A DNA stretch of 64,000 nucleotides from Gp1-AA145 sp963757135 (GTDB taxonomy: Bacteria; Acidobacteriota; Terriglobia; Terriglobales; Acidobacteriaceae), in assembly GCA_963757135.1 (NCBI GenBank), contig CAVWQE010000006.1, positions 372,001 through 436,000 of the forward strand. Direction: 5' to 3'. The notes under the pieces are model-generated. The model saw only the letters and a list, made by a program, of their open reading frames with translations. It did not search any database and was not told the DNA's origin. The translations under genes and the position numbers were made by a program. Position 1 is the stretch's first letter. Each line of letters begins with the position of its first letter. Positions 53,450 to 62,246 of the stretch are shown here, piece by piece.

Positions 53450-55960
53450 CTACAAAGTCGGGCGCAGTTCAACTCCCTTAGTCGTAATGGTTAGCATCGT
53501 CGAGGGCAATGCTGGTCCAGGACGGCGTTCTGCATAAGCTTCGAGCGTGATCGTTCCCGGACTTTTGCTCGCCTGCAAGATGACCTGCGCCAGTCCGTTG
53601 AACAAACTCCGTTTCGGTTCCTTGTCCGATTCCTGGCAATTAGGATCGCCGTTGCCCACACCGATAAGCGCCCCCTCGCCGCTCACTTTAAACATGATGA
53701 GGTCGTCCGCTGTCGGTATCGGCCTTCCCTGTTCGTCCAGAACTTCGACGCGCACTACTGCAACGTCTTCGCCATCTGCGTTGATTTCCTTTCGATCAGC
53801 ATTCAGGCGAATTGTTTTCGGATCTCCGGTAGTCTCGCGCTTGTCCGTGAGCACAACTTTTCTGTTCTTGCTCCCTCGCGCCTCGATCACTCCTGGCTCA
53901 TACTTCACCTTCCATTCCAGATGCGTGAGCGGTTCAACTTTCTGGCTGCCCTGACTTTTGCCATTCAGAAATAGTTCGACTTCATCCAGATTGGAATGCA
54001 CCCAGACGTCGATTGTTTCCCCGTTCCGTTGCTGCCAGTTCCAGTGCGGAAACAGATGCAGCACCGGCTCGTTTCCCCACCAGGCTTTGTAGTAGAAAAA
54101 ATTATCTTTAGGAAAGCCGCACATATCGACGATGCCGAATTGCGAATTGACCGACGGCCATCCATAGGGTGTAGGCTCTCCGCGATAATCGAAGCCGGTC
54201 CAGGCAAATCCGCCAGCCAGCCATTCACGAGCGGCATAGAACTTCCACCACTCTTCGGCGAGTTCCGACCACTCGGTGTGGTTCAGGTCATACGCGCTTA
54301 CCCAGTTGCGGAGCTTGTCGGTTTCATAAATGCCTCGGGTCGAAACCGTGCTTGCCGTCTCGGAGCCTACTGACGGCGTCTTCGGGTGCGCTTGGTGCCA
54401 GTCATCGGGGACCTTCAGGTTGTAATTGAAACCCATGACGTCCAACTGCTCTGGAAAGCGCGTCTCGAAAGACTGATTTACCGCAGCCGTGCATTGCCGG
54501 GTGGGATCGAGTTCGTGCGATCTCGCGATCATCGCATCGATGACCCGCACGCCCTGCGGCTGCGGCATCATCGTCCACTCCTCGTTACCCATGGACCAGA
54601 TGATGATCGAAGGTGAATTGCGATAGCGCTTGATCATCTTCTCCAGTTGAGCCATGCCCTCGGGATTGGAACTCATCTGCCGGGTTTCGCACATCATCAT
54701 CATGCCCATGCGGTCGCAGGCTTCCACCCATTCCGGCGTCGGCAAGTTGTGCGATGTGCGCACGGCGTTCCCGCCCATGTCTTTCAAAACCGCCACGCGG
54801 AAGTATTGCAGGCGGTCGGGCAAAGCCGCGCCAACACCTGCGTGATCGTGATGATTGCAGGTTCCTTTGATCTTGACGGGCTTGCCGTTCAGGAAGAATC
54901 CTTTGTCGGCGTCCCATGCGACCGTGCGCACGCCGAAGGTGACACGCTCAGCGTCGCGGGCTTTCCCGCCTGACTCAACGGTCGCAACTGCCGAATAAAG
55001 GTACGGGGTTTCGAGCGACCACAGTGATGGTTTGGCCAACTTGGCAGTGGCGGTAAATGTCGCCGAACCATCTGCGGAAACTTGCTGTGGCTGGGTCTCA
55101 GCAGCGGCGACCGTTTTCCCTTCGGCGTCCATGATTTGCCAGCGCACCCTACAGGTTTCGGCTTTCGTGCCCTGGTTTTCCACGACGGTGCCCAGATTCA
55201 GAGTCGCGGCGTTCGCTTTCACATCGCTGCGAACGTAACTCTCCCACTGGCCCAGATGCACCGCGTCCGTCTTCGTCAGCCAAACGTGACGGTAAATACC
55301 AGCGCCTTCATAAAACCATCCATCGCCAAAGCTCGCGTCCATGCGTACGACCAGATAATTCTTGTCGCCGTAGCGCGCGAAGTCGCTGATATCGAAGCTG
55401 AAGGGCGCGTAGCCGTTGTTGTTGCGCCCGACGAAGTATCCATTAAGAAAAACCAGCGCGTCGCGAAATGCTCCGTCGAACTCAAGCCAAAGACGCCGGC
55501 CGTTATCGCTCTCGGGGATATCGAAAGTGCGACGATACCAACCCACACTGGTTTCGGGATATTTACGGCCGAGAGGCTTGTAGCCATGGCTTTGCAGATC
55601 GTCGTCATGAACGAATGGCAACTCGACGGCCCAGTCGTGCGGAAGATTCAGGGATCGCCATTTCGCGTCATCAAACTTCTCCGTTGAAAACTTGAACTCG
55701 CCGGACTTGGCGAAGTCGCCCTGGTCTTTGCCGAAGCCGAAGTCGCGCGCGGGATCGCTCGCATGGCCGAAGCTGAATTTCCAGCCGAAATCCATCAGGA
55801 ATCGTTCGCGCGGAGCAACCGCCGCCAGGGCCTCTGCTGCGGCCTCCGGGTAAGGCGCCAGCAGCGCGTGCGCCCGAGATGCAAACGTTCCCGCAGCCAG
55901 AGATGAAGCCGAAACCAGAGCGCCCGAGCGCAACAGATCACGGCGAGTTAAGTCAGACAT
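53450..55960 (-). CDS. Exported GH2 family glycoside hydrolase
   Basis: An 836-residue enzyme of the GH2 beta-galactosidase/beta-glycosidase type. The N-terminus is a TAT signal (TRRDLLRSGALVSASSLAAG, cleavage near SRAHA), so it is exported folded. In order: a jelly-roll sugar-binding domain (SLNLPHDWAVELPF, SVGWYRRTFDIP), an Ig-like domain, a TIM barrel with acid/base Glu in IIWSMGNEE and nucleophile Glu in SVGSETAS, then a DUF4982-like and an invasin-like Ig domain at the C-terminus. The exact substrate is not readable from sequence. The start follows AGGGAGAG. It converges on the glucan-synthase gene. Confidence 0.93.
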   Translation of the reverse strand: MSDLTRRDLLRSGALVSASSLAAGTFASRAHALLAPYPEAAAEALAAVAPRERFLMDFGWKFSFGHASDPARDFGFGKDQGDFAKSGEFKFSTEKFDDAKWRSLNLPHDWAVELPFVHDDDLQSHGYKPLGRKYPETSVGWYRRTFDIPESDNGRRLWLEFDGAFRDALVFLNGYFVGRNNNGYAPFSFDISDFARYGDKNYLVVRMDASFGDGWFYEGAGIYRHVWLTKTDAVHLGQWESYVRSDVKANAATLNLGTVVENQGTKAETCRVRWQIMDAEGKTVAAAETQPQQVSADGSATFTATAKLAKPSLWSLETPYLYSAVATVESGGKARDAERVTFGVRTVAWDADKGFFLNGKPVKIKGTCNHHDHAGVGAALPDRLQYFRVAVLKDMGGNAVRTSHNLPTPEWVEACDRMGMMMMCETRQMSSNPEGMAQLEKMIKRYRNSPSIIIWSMGNEEWTMMPQPQGVRVIDAMIARSHELDPTRQCTAAVNQSFETRFPEQLDVMGFNYNLKVPDDWHQAHPKTPSVGSETASTVSTRGIYETDKLRNWVSAYDLNHTEWSELAEEWWKFYAAREWLAGGFAWTGFDYRGEPTPYGWPSVNSQFGIVDMCGFPKDNFFYYKAWWGNEPVLHLFPHWNWQQRNGETIDVWVHSNLDEVELFLNGKSQGSQKVEPLTHLEWKVKYEPGVIEARGSKNRKVVLTDKRETTGDPKTIRLNADRKEINADGEDVAVVRVEVLDEQGRPIPTADDLIMFKVSGEGALIGVGNGDPNCQESDKEPKRSLFNGLAQVILQASKSPGTITLEAYAERRPGPALPSTMLTITTKGVELRPTL

Positions 55961-56095
55961 GAAATCTCTCCCTTGAAATGCTTATCGCGATTGAGAACGA
56001 ACACTATAAGACAGCACTGGCGCTGATACAAACCGGGCGCGCGTTCTTCACATGTCGCAGGGAGTGCAGGTTAAAATGGCATATACCGCGATCAC

Positions 56096-56134
56096 GGGGA
56101 CGTAGCTCAAACGGATAGAGCATCGGATTTCTAA
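56096..56134 (+). tRNA. 5' half of tRNA-Arg(UCU), interrupted after the anticodon loop
   Basis: The bases fold as a tRNA start: acceptor 5' strand GGGGACG (56096-56102), TA, D-arm GCTC-AAACGGATA-GAGC (56105-56121), A, anticodon stem TCGGA (56123-56127) and loop TTTCTAA with anticodon TCT (56130-56132). The 3' anticodon strand TCCGA is replaced by TTTGG, and no T-arm or 3' acceptor CGTCCCC follows. The gene is therefore cut at the anticodon loop, where some tyrosine integrases recombine. The missing half should lie at the far end of the inserted element. Confidence 0.8.
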
Positions 56135-56280
56135 TTTGGTAAACCGCAATCGCTTCAATGCGTTACGGTTTCCTTCTCTCCAACCACAACTCAACGTTTG
56201 CAGCCGTTTACGTTTCAGTCCGCGCTTAACGGACCGCTTATCGGACCGGCGTATAGCAGAGGTTGGGATTCGGAAGTTGC

Positions 56281-57639
56281 TTAGGTGGGATTGTTCATAC
56301 GAGCTTTGTCCAGCGCGGTCATCCCACGGCGGCTCTTTCTTGCGCCCCGCGCTGTCCACGTGCTTGCTGCTGAAGCCAAACTGGCTGAGTAGTAGTCTCG
56401 CGCCAGCTCCAATCCGTGGTCTTCGGCTCTGAGCCGGACGTAACCTCTTAGAATGTTCTCGCGAAAACGATAGAACGTTCGCCTGTCACTCGCCAGTATG
56501 AACCCACAGGATTTTGACTTTAGTGCTTGCAATTTTGCGGTGAATTCCGATCTCCCCATAGGTTCCTGCTCAAGTTGGTTCATGATCTGTTCGTATGATT
56601 CAAATAAGCTGTCAATGCTTCTTATCAACTCAGGATGGTCAGCCATTGCCCAAAGCACGTCTTCGTAATCATCGGTCGCTTTCATCGTGGCAGCGTCATA
56701 CGCTGTCTTCAGATGTTGCTCCATAGCAAGAACAGCGGAATTAACGGCGTTGTGGTAGTGCTCCTGAGTTGGTTCCAATCGCGAGTGTGTGTCCCTGAAC
56801 ATTTCCCAGAACAATTTTTCACTCACTAAGTGAACGTAATGGGGAAATCCGTCACTGATGGCCGCTATCCGAAAACGTGGATGTTGACCAACTTTGACTC
56901 CGAGCGCATCCGCCGCGTCATCAACTATTGAGAGTCGTGCGTCCCAACTAAGTGGCAACACCTGTATCCCTTCGATGTATCTGTGAGCCGACTGGTGAGC
57001 ACCAAGCAACTTTCCAAGTGAATCGGCCACACCGCAAAAAATAAAACAGACTCCAAGTTGCTGATCGCCTATTTGCTTTATAAAATCCGCAAATTGCGTC
57101 CGTTCAGATTCCTTCGTGATCTGGTCAAACTCGTCAATTACAACAACTGTGTTGCCGCGTCGGCATGCGCTTGCATTAGCCAACAGCGTGATTGCATCGT
57201 TTAGGTCTATCTCATCCGGTTCTGGTTGGTCTAGTTTGTGCTTAGCACGCTTCACTTCTAATTGTGCTGCACCGAGTAATTTTGGAAGTGTGTATCCCAC
57301 TTTGACGTTGGTGTCAGATGCATGTTGTTTCTCCCGCAGAACGTCGGCGATGTGGTGTATCAAACCACCGAAAGTCGTTCGAGCACTGCACGCTTTTATG
57401 ATGGGGTCATACTTAGCATTTTGATGGCTGAATGCCACGGTCTGAGCCAGCGATGTCTTTCCTGCACCCCTGTCCCCATAAATAAAGACTGTTCTTCCGG
57501 GGGAATAAAGAGCCTCTTTGATACGTTGAAGTTGTGTGTCGCGCCCGTAAAGGTGCTCTTCAGACTGGATGGCTTTAGAGGGGCTGAGATATGTGTGGAG
57601 TGTGTTTGCGAACTCTTCTTCGCTCAGGTTTCCAATCAT
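56281..57639 (-). CDS. AAA+ ATPase with C-terminal winged-helix-like domain
   Basis: A 452-residue Orc1/Cdc6-like or STAND-like ATPase. It has Walker A VFIYGDRGAGKTSLAQT near residue 50, Walker B NTVVVIDEFDQITKESER near residue 165, and a sensor region FIFCGVADSLGKLLG. The C-terminal 120 residues contain a helix-rich region and a short winged-helix-like segment (SEFTAKLQALKSKSC). The last 45 residues are Ser/Ala/Arg rich. It may load the helicase encoded nearby or partition the element; no direct evidence separates these. It begins 23 bases after the excisionase-like gene and is the last gene before the left boundary. Confidence 0.75.
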   Translation of the reverse strand: MIGNLSEEEFANTLHTYLSPSKAIQSEEHLYGRDTQLQRIKEALYSPGRTVFIYGDRGAGKTSLAQTVAFSHQNAKYDPIIKACSARTTFGGLIHHIADVLREKQHASDTNVKVGYTLPKLLGAAQLEVKRAKHKLDQPEPDEIDLNDAITLLANASACRRGNTVVVIDEFDQITKESERTQFADFIKQIGDQQLGVCFIFCGVADSLGKLLGAHQSAHRYIEGIQVLPLSWDARLSIVDDAADALGVKVGQHPRFRIAAISDGFPHYVHLVSEKLFWEMFRDTHSRLEPTQEHYHNAVNSAVLAMEQHLKTAYDAATMKATDDYEDVLWAMADHPELIRSIDSLFESYEQIMNQLEQEPMGRSEFTAKLQALKSKSCGFILASDRRTFYRFRENILRGYVRLRAEDHGLELARDYYSASLASAASTWTARGARKSRRGMTALDKARMNNPT

Positions 57640-57662
57640 CTTGGCAGAGTACCCGATCCGAA

Positions 57663-57878
57663 TTATACCTGCTCAGTCGCTTTCCCCTGTAGCAATTTTG
57701 CCAACCACGAATCAACATCAGGTTTGCGAAAACGCAGATTGCCGTTGATCTTCAACACTGGTAATGGGTGAGTCTTCATTGAGCCGTTGCGTGTTCGTGC
57801 CTCACACATCGTATAGATTTGCCTCTTGCTCATTTTCAACAACGCGGCCAACTCATCAATCGTTAAGATTTCCCCCAT
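57663..57878 (-). CDS. Excisionase-like helix-turn-helix protein
   Basis: A 71-residue MerR-like/HTH_17 DNA-binding protein from the ATG at 57878; a longer frame starting at 57974 lacks support. It shows EILTIDELAALLKMSKRQIY, then PLPVLKINGNLRFRKPDVDS, the usual wing followed by an 'R-x-W-L' end (VDSWLAKLL). Proteins of this form act as Xis recombination-directionality factors or as small repressors in plasmids and phages. Its presence beside a tRNA att site supports excision of the element. Confidence 0.82.
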   Translation of the reverse strand: MGEILTIDELAALLKMSKRQIYTMCEARTRNGSMKTHPLPVLKINGNLRFRKPDVDSWLAKLLQGKATEQV

Positions 57879-58027
57879 AACGGTCTTCTCCCCAAGCAAC
57901 GTGGATTTGTGTTTTCTTGGGAGGTCCGCCGAAGAGTGGTGGCGGCTGCTCTTGCTTAGGATCGGGTTGAGCACCCGTTGCCTCTACCACGTTCCACAGG
58001 TGAACGTGGGGTTAGAATGTTGCGGTC

Positions 58028-58303
58028 ATGCAAAACGATGATGACCGCACCTTCGCAGAGAAAACATTAAGCAGACTCGAACAAACCAAGAAAATAAAAG
58101 AACATCGGTTGGTGAGATTCTGTTCGGATGTTGCTAATGATATTTGGTACCCAAAAGAGATAAGACATCAAGCAAACCAACTCCATCTTGCATGGGCTGA
58201 ATTACAGCGCCGCGCTTGTTCATCTCCAAAAGAACATCAAACCAAAACGAAAGATGAGGAAGCGTTGCTGAAACGCATAGAGAAGTTCCGAAACCAGAAT
58301 TAA
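58028..58303 (+). CDS. Small charged hypothetical protein
   Basis: A 91-residue protein on the strand opposite to its neighbours. It is highly charged (Lys/Glu/Arg) and predicted helical throughout (KTLSRLEQTKKIKEHRLVRF, ALLKRIEKFRNQN). I know no family for it. The SD is weak, and its last four bases overlap the end of the convergent zinc-ribbon gene. It may be a small regulator, or a chance frame. Confidence 0.45.
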   Translation: MQNDDDRTFAEKTLSRLEQTKKIKEHRLVRFCSDVANDIWYPKEIRHQANQLHLAWAELQRRACSSPKEHQTKTKDEEALLKRIEKFRNQN

Positions 58304-58503
58304 ACTCGATCTTCCCAAAACCCCGGCGCTTTCATCGCAGTCCTGACGAGTTTTAACAACTCCGCAACTTCAGATTTTGCAGCTTGTTTACGGCACTTGC
58401 ACCCACCCCATCCTGTTCTGTCAAGACGCAATCCACAAGTCTTGCAACGTTGCCTTTCTCGCATTTCGGCCTGTTTCGCTTCAAGAGGCACCGGCTTCTT
58501 CAT
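58300..58503 (-). CDS. Small zinc-ribbon-like protein
   Basis: A 67-residue protein whose ATG overlaps the primase-helicase stop as ATGA (58500-58503), indicating translational coupling. It contains a possible metal site CKTC...CKC (RCKTCGLRLDRTGWGGCKCR) between helical ends rich in Lys and Glu. The function is unknown. Coupling to a primase-helicase suggests a replication accessory role. Confidence 0.6.
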   Translation of the reverse strand: MKKPVPLEAKQAEMRERQRCKTCGLRLDRTGWGGCKCRKQAAKSEVAELLKLVRTAMKAPGFWEDRV

Positions 58504-60683
58504 ATGGCACACTCCTGCCCAACTGAAGCTGCACCTTTCTTTGGTGGTAGATCGAACGCGGCTTGTTCCTTCTTGCCAAGACTCCAATGGGTGACTTTAT
58601 TTTTGCCGCCACCTGTAGTGCGACTGCCTGAAGTCTTTTTAAGGCGTCGTGAGAACGTCTGCTGTATGTTGGCTTCAGTCCACTCTTTGTTAAATTGTTT
58701 CGCGGCACCAATCACCACATCCTTGCGCACCTCACCCTTCTCTGTCAGGTATTCAATCAACCACGAAGCGATGTCACGCGCCTGAGATTGTTTTGCAGGA
58801 CTCTCGCCACCTGTGAGCATGTCTTGCGCTGTGGTTTCCGTCTCACGGTCAAACACAGCGATTGCAATTTCCTTGTGTGTCACCCCATCCAATTCAAAGG
58901 GTGGTTGCTCAACGATCTTGAAGACGATTGATTTACCAACTTTAATGTTGGAACCGGCGTCAGCCAAAATACGCTCATCAGGATCACCGCTTTCCCTGTC
59001 CATGTCCAAGTACAAATTGACACGCGCAACATTGATGCCGCTACCGGCACCGTGCGCCTTCTCCTGAATATCCACATCCTTTTTGCGGTTGGTGTGGCTG
59101 ACAACAAGAATGCAGATGCTCAACTTTTCTGCGAGTGTCGCAAGAGCCGTGTGAATGGGCCTCATGTCATCTTCAGAGATGGCTTTGGATTTGCCTTTGT
59201 AGTTGTTGATTGGTTCAACGATGACCAAGCCCACATCAGCAAATTTGTTAACCAACTCTTCCAACGCGGCCACGAATTCAGGTTGTGAAAAATCAATGGT
59301 GGTTGGCAACTGCTTCCCATCTTTGGACGCGAGAGCGGCACGGTCAACCACTTCGGTCAATTCCAGATTGCAACCGGCTGCGTACATGTTCGGCTTCAAG
59401 ATTGAGGCTTCGTGGTCTTCCATGTTGAAGCGGATCACACGCAACCCCTGATCGTTCGCCAACTTGTTGAAGTAGTTGCAAACCTTCGTTTTGCCCCGGC
59501 CTTTGCCTGCGAACAGATGCACCTCAGCACCTTTGGGAAGATAACCAGCAACGATCCACTCCCACGTTTCAGATTTGATGGTGCTGGCACGGTGGCAAAC
59601 AATCTCAACCTTGTAAATCCCATCAGGTTTGTCAGCAACGTATATGCTTTTCGGATATGGTTCGTGATCTTCCGCTAGTTGTTTGATGACATCATGCACG
59701 GTCTTATCAACGCAGCCGGTGCTTTGGCAGTGAAAGCCCAAACCGCCATCCTTCGCGGGATAGATAAAGTTGGTGCTTGTGCCGTTCTGCCCAACATGCT
59801 TGTCACCTTTGATGGGGCAGGACGTTAAGCGTATGCAGTGTCCAAGATCGTTGTCAGTCTCGTTGTCAATCTCCAACCCATAGAACTTCAGGAAGTCATA
59901 AATATCGAAGCTTTTAGCAATCGTGCGGGTCTTGCGCTTCGCCTTTTCCTTTGTCTGTTCCGGCTCTTGCGCACGTTCAACCGGCAGCTTTGCCCATTGA
60001 TCGTAATCAACATCTTTTAATTCCTCACGGCATTTCGCGCTGATGTGCGAGGCCTGTGCGAACACATAATTGAATTCGTCACCCACGTCTTTAATGGTGC
60101 TGAAGGCTTCACCGACGACATCCCCTGTAACAGTGAAGAAGCGGGGGCTGTTCTTGGGATTCCAGTATTGAACGCAAGTCGCTCCAAGTTGCTTGCCTCG
60201 CACATTGCCCTTAAAGATGACGTGCAGCCCACGGCCTGAAATGCTGTATTCCGAAAAGGTTTGCAATCTGGAAAGCAACAACATCGCTTCGTTGCAAATC
60301 ATCTCCGTTTGAGGGTTGCGCACGTGGTCAAGGTCTAATGGGTGAAGATCACCACCATGGAAGTTGTAGCCTATTCCTTGACCCGGCTTCAGCTTCACGC
60401 ACAACTCATCAAACGTGCACCACGTCTTGGGGTCTGAATGGGAACCAATAGGCACCTTTGCAAAACCGTCCCCATCAGGTTTTAGGTCACCTTTCTTCCA
60501 CGCACACCAACGCGGCTCTTGCAGATAGTCTTTCCATGCTGAGTTGCGAACCTTCGCAATCAGTGTTGTTTGTTCGGGAGTGACACAAATAGTTTTAGTG
60601 TCAGGAAGCTTTGCCTGAGGTGTATTCAAGCGTTGTTTTGCTTCTTGTTCCGCTTTGATTTCTAGCATTCTGCTGTAGTCCAT
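58500..60683 (-). CDS. Primase / RepA-like helicase fusion
   Basis: A 727-residue replication protein. The N-terminal part (about residues 55-215) resembles the prim-pol-like domain of phage primases (PRWCAWKKGDLKPDGDGFAK, GIGYNFHGGDLHPLDLDHVR with the acidic metal site, SGRGLHVIF). A middle linker has a CHC2-like Cys region (CIRLTSCPIKGDKH, FHCQSTGC). The C-terminal RepA/AAA_25 helicase has Walker A LFAGKGRGKTKVCNYF, DVGLVIVEPINNY (Walker B), ILVVSHTNRKKDVDIQEKAH and SGINVARVNLYLDM. Such fusions initiate or drive replication in plasmids, phages and satellites. It is the best functional evidence that the element replicates autonomously. Confidence 0.8.
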   Translation of the reverse strand: MDYSRMLEIKAEQEAKQRLNTPQAKLPDTKTICVTPEQTTLIAKVRNSAWKDYLQEPRWCAWKKGDLKPDGDGFAKVPIGSHSDPKTWCTFDELCVKLKPGQGIGYNFHGGDLHPLDLDHVRNPQTEMICNEAMLLLSRLQTFSEYSISGRGLHVIFKGNVRGKQLGATCVQYWNPKNSPRFFTVTGDVVGEAFSTIKDVGDEFNYVFAQASHISAKCREELKDVDYDQWAKLPVERAQEPEQTKEKAKRKTRTIAKSFDIYDFLKFYGLEIDNETDNDLGHCIRLTSCPIKGDKHVGQNGTSTNFIYPAKDGGLGFHCQSTGCVDKTVHDVIKQLAEDHEPYPKSIYVADKPDGIYKVEIVCHRASTIKSETWEWIVAGYLPKGAEVHLFAGKGRGKTKVCNYFNKLANDQGLRVIRFNMEDHEASILKPNMYAAGCNLELTEVVDRAALASKDGKQLPTTIDFSQPEFVAALEELVNKFADVGLVIVEPINNYKGKSKAISEDDMRPIHTALATLAEKLSICILVVSHTNRKKDVDIQEKAHGAGSGINVARVNLYLDMDRESGDPDERILADAGSNIKVGKSIVFKIVEQPPFELDGVTHKEIAIAVFDRETETTAQDMLTGGESPAKQSQARDIASWLIEYLTEKGEVRKDVVIGAAKQFNKEWTEANIQQTFSRRLKKTSGSRTTGGGKNKVTHWSLGKKEQAAFDLPPKKGAASVGQECAI

Positions 60684-60750
60684 GTTGGTCTTCTCTACAA
60701 TCCGTCATTAACGCCATCGCCTGCGTTGCTCAGATTGATCTTCTTCTCAA

Positions 60751-60984
60751 CTACTGCTTGTTGCTTTGTTCCTCTGCTCTGAACATTTCCCCAACCTTGA
60801 TGAGGTCATCCGGTGACAACTTGTCGAGTAGTTCACCAACTGAACGGTTTGTGCTAAAGCCGGTTGCTGTGGTCAAAGCCCGAAGTGCGCGGACTTTCCG
60901 CACAATTTCGTCAAGTGAAAGGTTGCGTGATGTGTTGTTGTGCATTGTTCTAACTCCTATAGGTACTGCTGCGATTGCTGCCAT
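60751..60984 (-). CDS. Small hypothetical protein with two possible starts
   Basis: A 77-residue protein with no known family; the helical C-terminus (GELLDKLSPDDLIKVGEMFR) looks like a small interaction domain. Both the ATG at 60984 and the in-frame ATG at 60945 have an AGGAG at proper spacing (GGAGATGACAAC and GGAGTTAGAACA), so a 77- and a 64-residue form may both be made. It lies 11 bases after the next upstream gene. Confidence 0.6.
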   Translation of the reverse strand: MAAIAAVPIGVRTMHNNTSRNLSLDEIVRKVRALRALTTATGFSTNRSVGELLDKLSPDDLIKVGEMFRAEEQSNKQ

Positions 60985-60995
60985 GTTGTCATCTC

Positions 60996-62024
60996 CTAAA
61001 TGTTGGTTGCTAAATTCAAGTCTTGTTGTCGCACGAATGACACGCTGTGTCTTACGTAGTGGCGTTTTGGTTTGCGTGATGGGGTCGGTTGTTTAACTGC
61101 TTGCCCATCAACCTGAGTCTGTGAGAGTTTATGCAAGCATTTCTTCAGATTGTTAACGTAATCCTCCGGGGTGATCCCAAAGACCCCATAGACCACCAAG
61201 TTTCCAAGGTCACGTGCGATGAACCTTGGTGATTGTCCTGCTTTCAACCTAGCTGTAACCAAGAAGCGTTTCTGTAGCTGTAATACGCGGCACCGACTCA
61301 CGCCAAGTTCCCGCGCAATGGTGGTGGCCGACTGGCCTGCTTTCAGTTTTTGTTCGATCACTGCATAACATTGATCTATGGGTGCAACCATTCGGGCTTC
61401 GTTGCGTTTCTTGCTTAACACCAACTTGCCTTTGATTTGCTTGGCTGAATTTGGTAAGACCGAAACTCCGTAAATTACCGGGTTGGTTTGTGTGCGCAAC
61501 CACGCAACGTGCTCTGCTTCGCGCTGTGCTCGTTGCTTAATGTATTCTTCGCACACGATTCCTTTCGGGCCATCGTGCGACATCGCAACGTACTCTTTGC
61601 AGACAGGACACCAATTGTTGCGACCATGCAACCCTTGACCTTTCGGCGCGAAGGTTACTTGATAAACTACGTGCCTGTGATCGTTAATGGGGCTGATGGG
61701 GCGGTCTGGTAGTCGTGTCCACCAATCAGGCCGCTTCGGCTGTTCGTTCGGCTGTTCGGTAACAACTTGCTTCGGGATGGAGAGTGGGACTGTTCCTAGG
61801 ACTGCTTCTTGACAACGCTTCGCCGCATCAGCACGCAGCGCAAGGAAGGCTTGCAGTCTGTCTGCGTGTCGCTTTTTACGTATCGCGGCAACTGCCCTTC
61901 GCAAGGGTGCGAGAGTAGCAGCTTCCATGATTCGCCCAAGGCGACTCTCAGACGCGGAGCCAAGCACAGAGTCTTCTTGATGGGGTGGTGTGGAATTAAC
62001 AACTATGGTGGGTGTGTGGAACAT
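60996..62024 (-). CDS. Putative DNA-binding protein of the element
   Basis: A 342-residue protein from an ATG preceded by AAGAAGAGGAAGA. The N-terminus is Ala/Arg rich and helical. A Cys pair (NNWCPVCKEYV) near residue 137 could be a zinc knuckle. Near residues 232-251 there is a convincing resolvase/homeodomain-like helix-turn-helix (AGQSATTIARELGVSRCRVL), and a second degenerate copy follows (AGQSPRFIARDLGNLVVYGV), so the protein may hold tandem HTH units. The C-terminus is basic. It is the first gene of the leftward unit and faces the repeat-rich region, so it could be the element's initiator or repressor. I do not recognise a named family. Confidence 0.6.
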   Translation of the reverse strand: MFHTPTIVVNSTPPHQEDSVLGSASESRLGRIMEAATLAPLRRAVAAIRKKRHADRLQAFLALRADAAKRCQEAVLGTVPLSIPKQVVTEQPNEQPKRPDWWTRLPDRPISPINDHRHVVYQVTFAPKGQGLHGRNNWCPVCKEYVAMSHDGPKGIVCEEYIKQRAQREAEHVAWLRTQTNPVIYGVSVLPNSAKQIKGKLVLSKKRNEARMVAPIDQCYAVIEQKLKAGQSATTIARELGVSRCRVLQLQKRFLVTARLKAGQSPRFIARDLGNLVVYGVFGITPEDYVNNLKKCLHKLSQTQVDGQAVKQPTPSRKPKRHYVRHSVSFVRQQDLNLATNI

Positions 62025-62246
62025 TCTTCCTCTTCTTCAGCGTTTTTAGGATTGATGTCCGCTGGTGCGGACTGCTGAAGGCCGGAAGGAGTCAAACCTG
62101 TGGGCCAACTACCAGTTCACTGCTTACTTCCATCCGGGAGAGGCTGGCATTTCGCCGGGGGCCGTCCGCGATGGCGTCACACTAAGGTGTTCAGCAACGA
62201 ACCGTCTTACATGACTATCTTCGCACAGCCTGAGTAGATGTCAAGC

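Noticed and set aside
62041..62200. Possible tRNA 3' end (GGTTTGACTCC on the minus strand)
   Set aside because: T-arm stem does not close to five pairs and no matching acceptor or anticodon arm was found.
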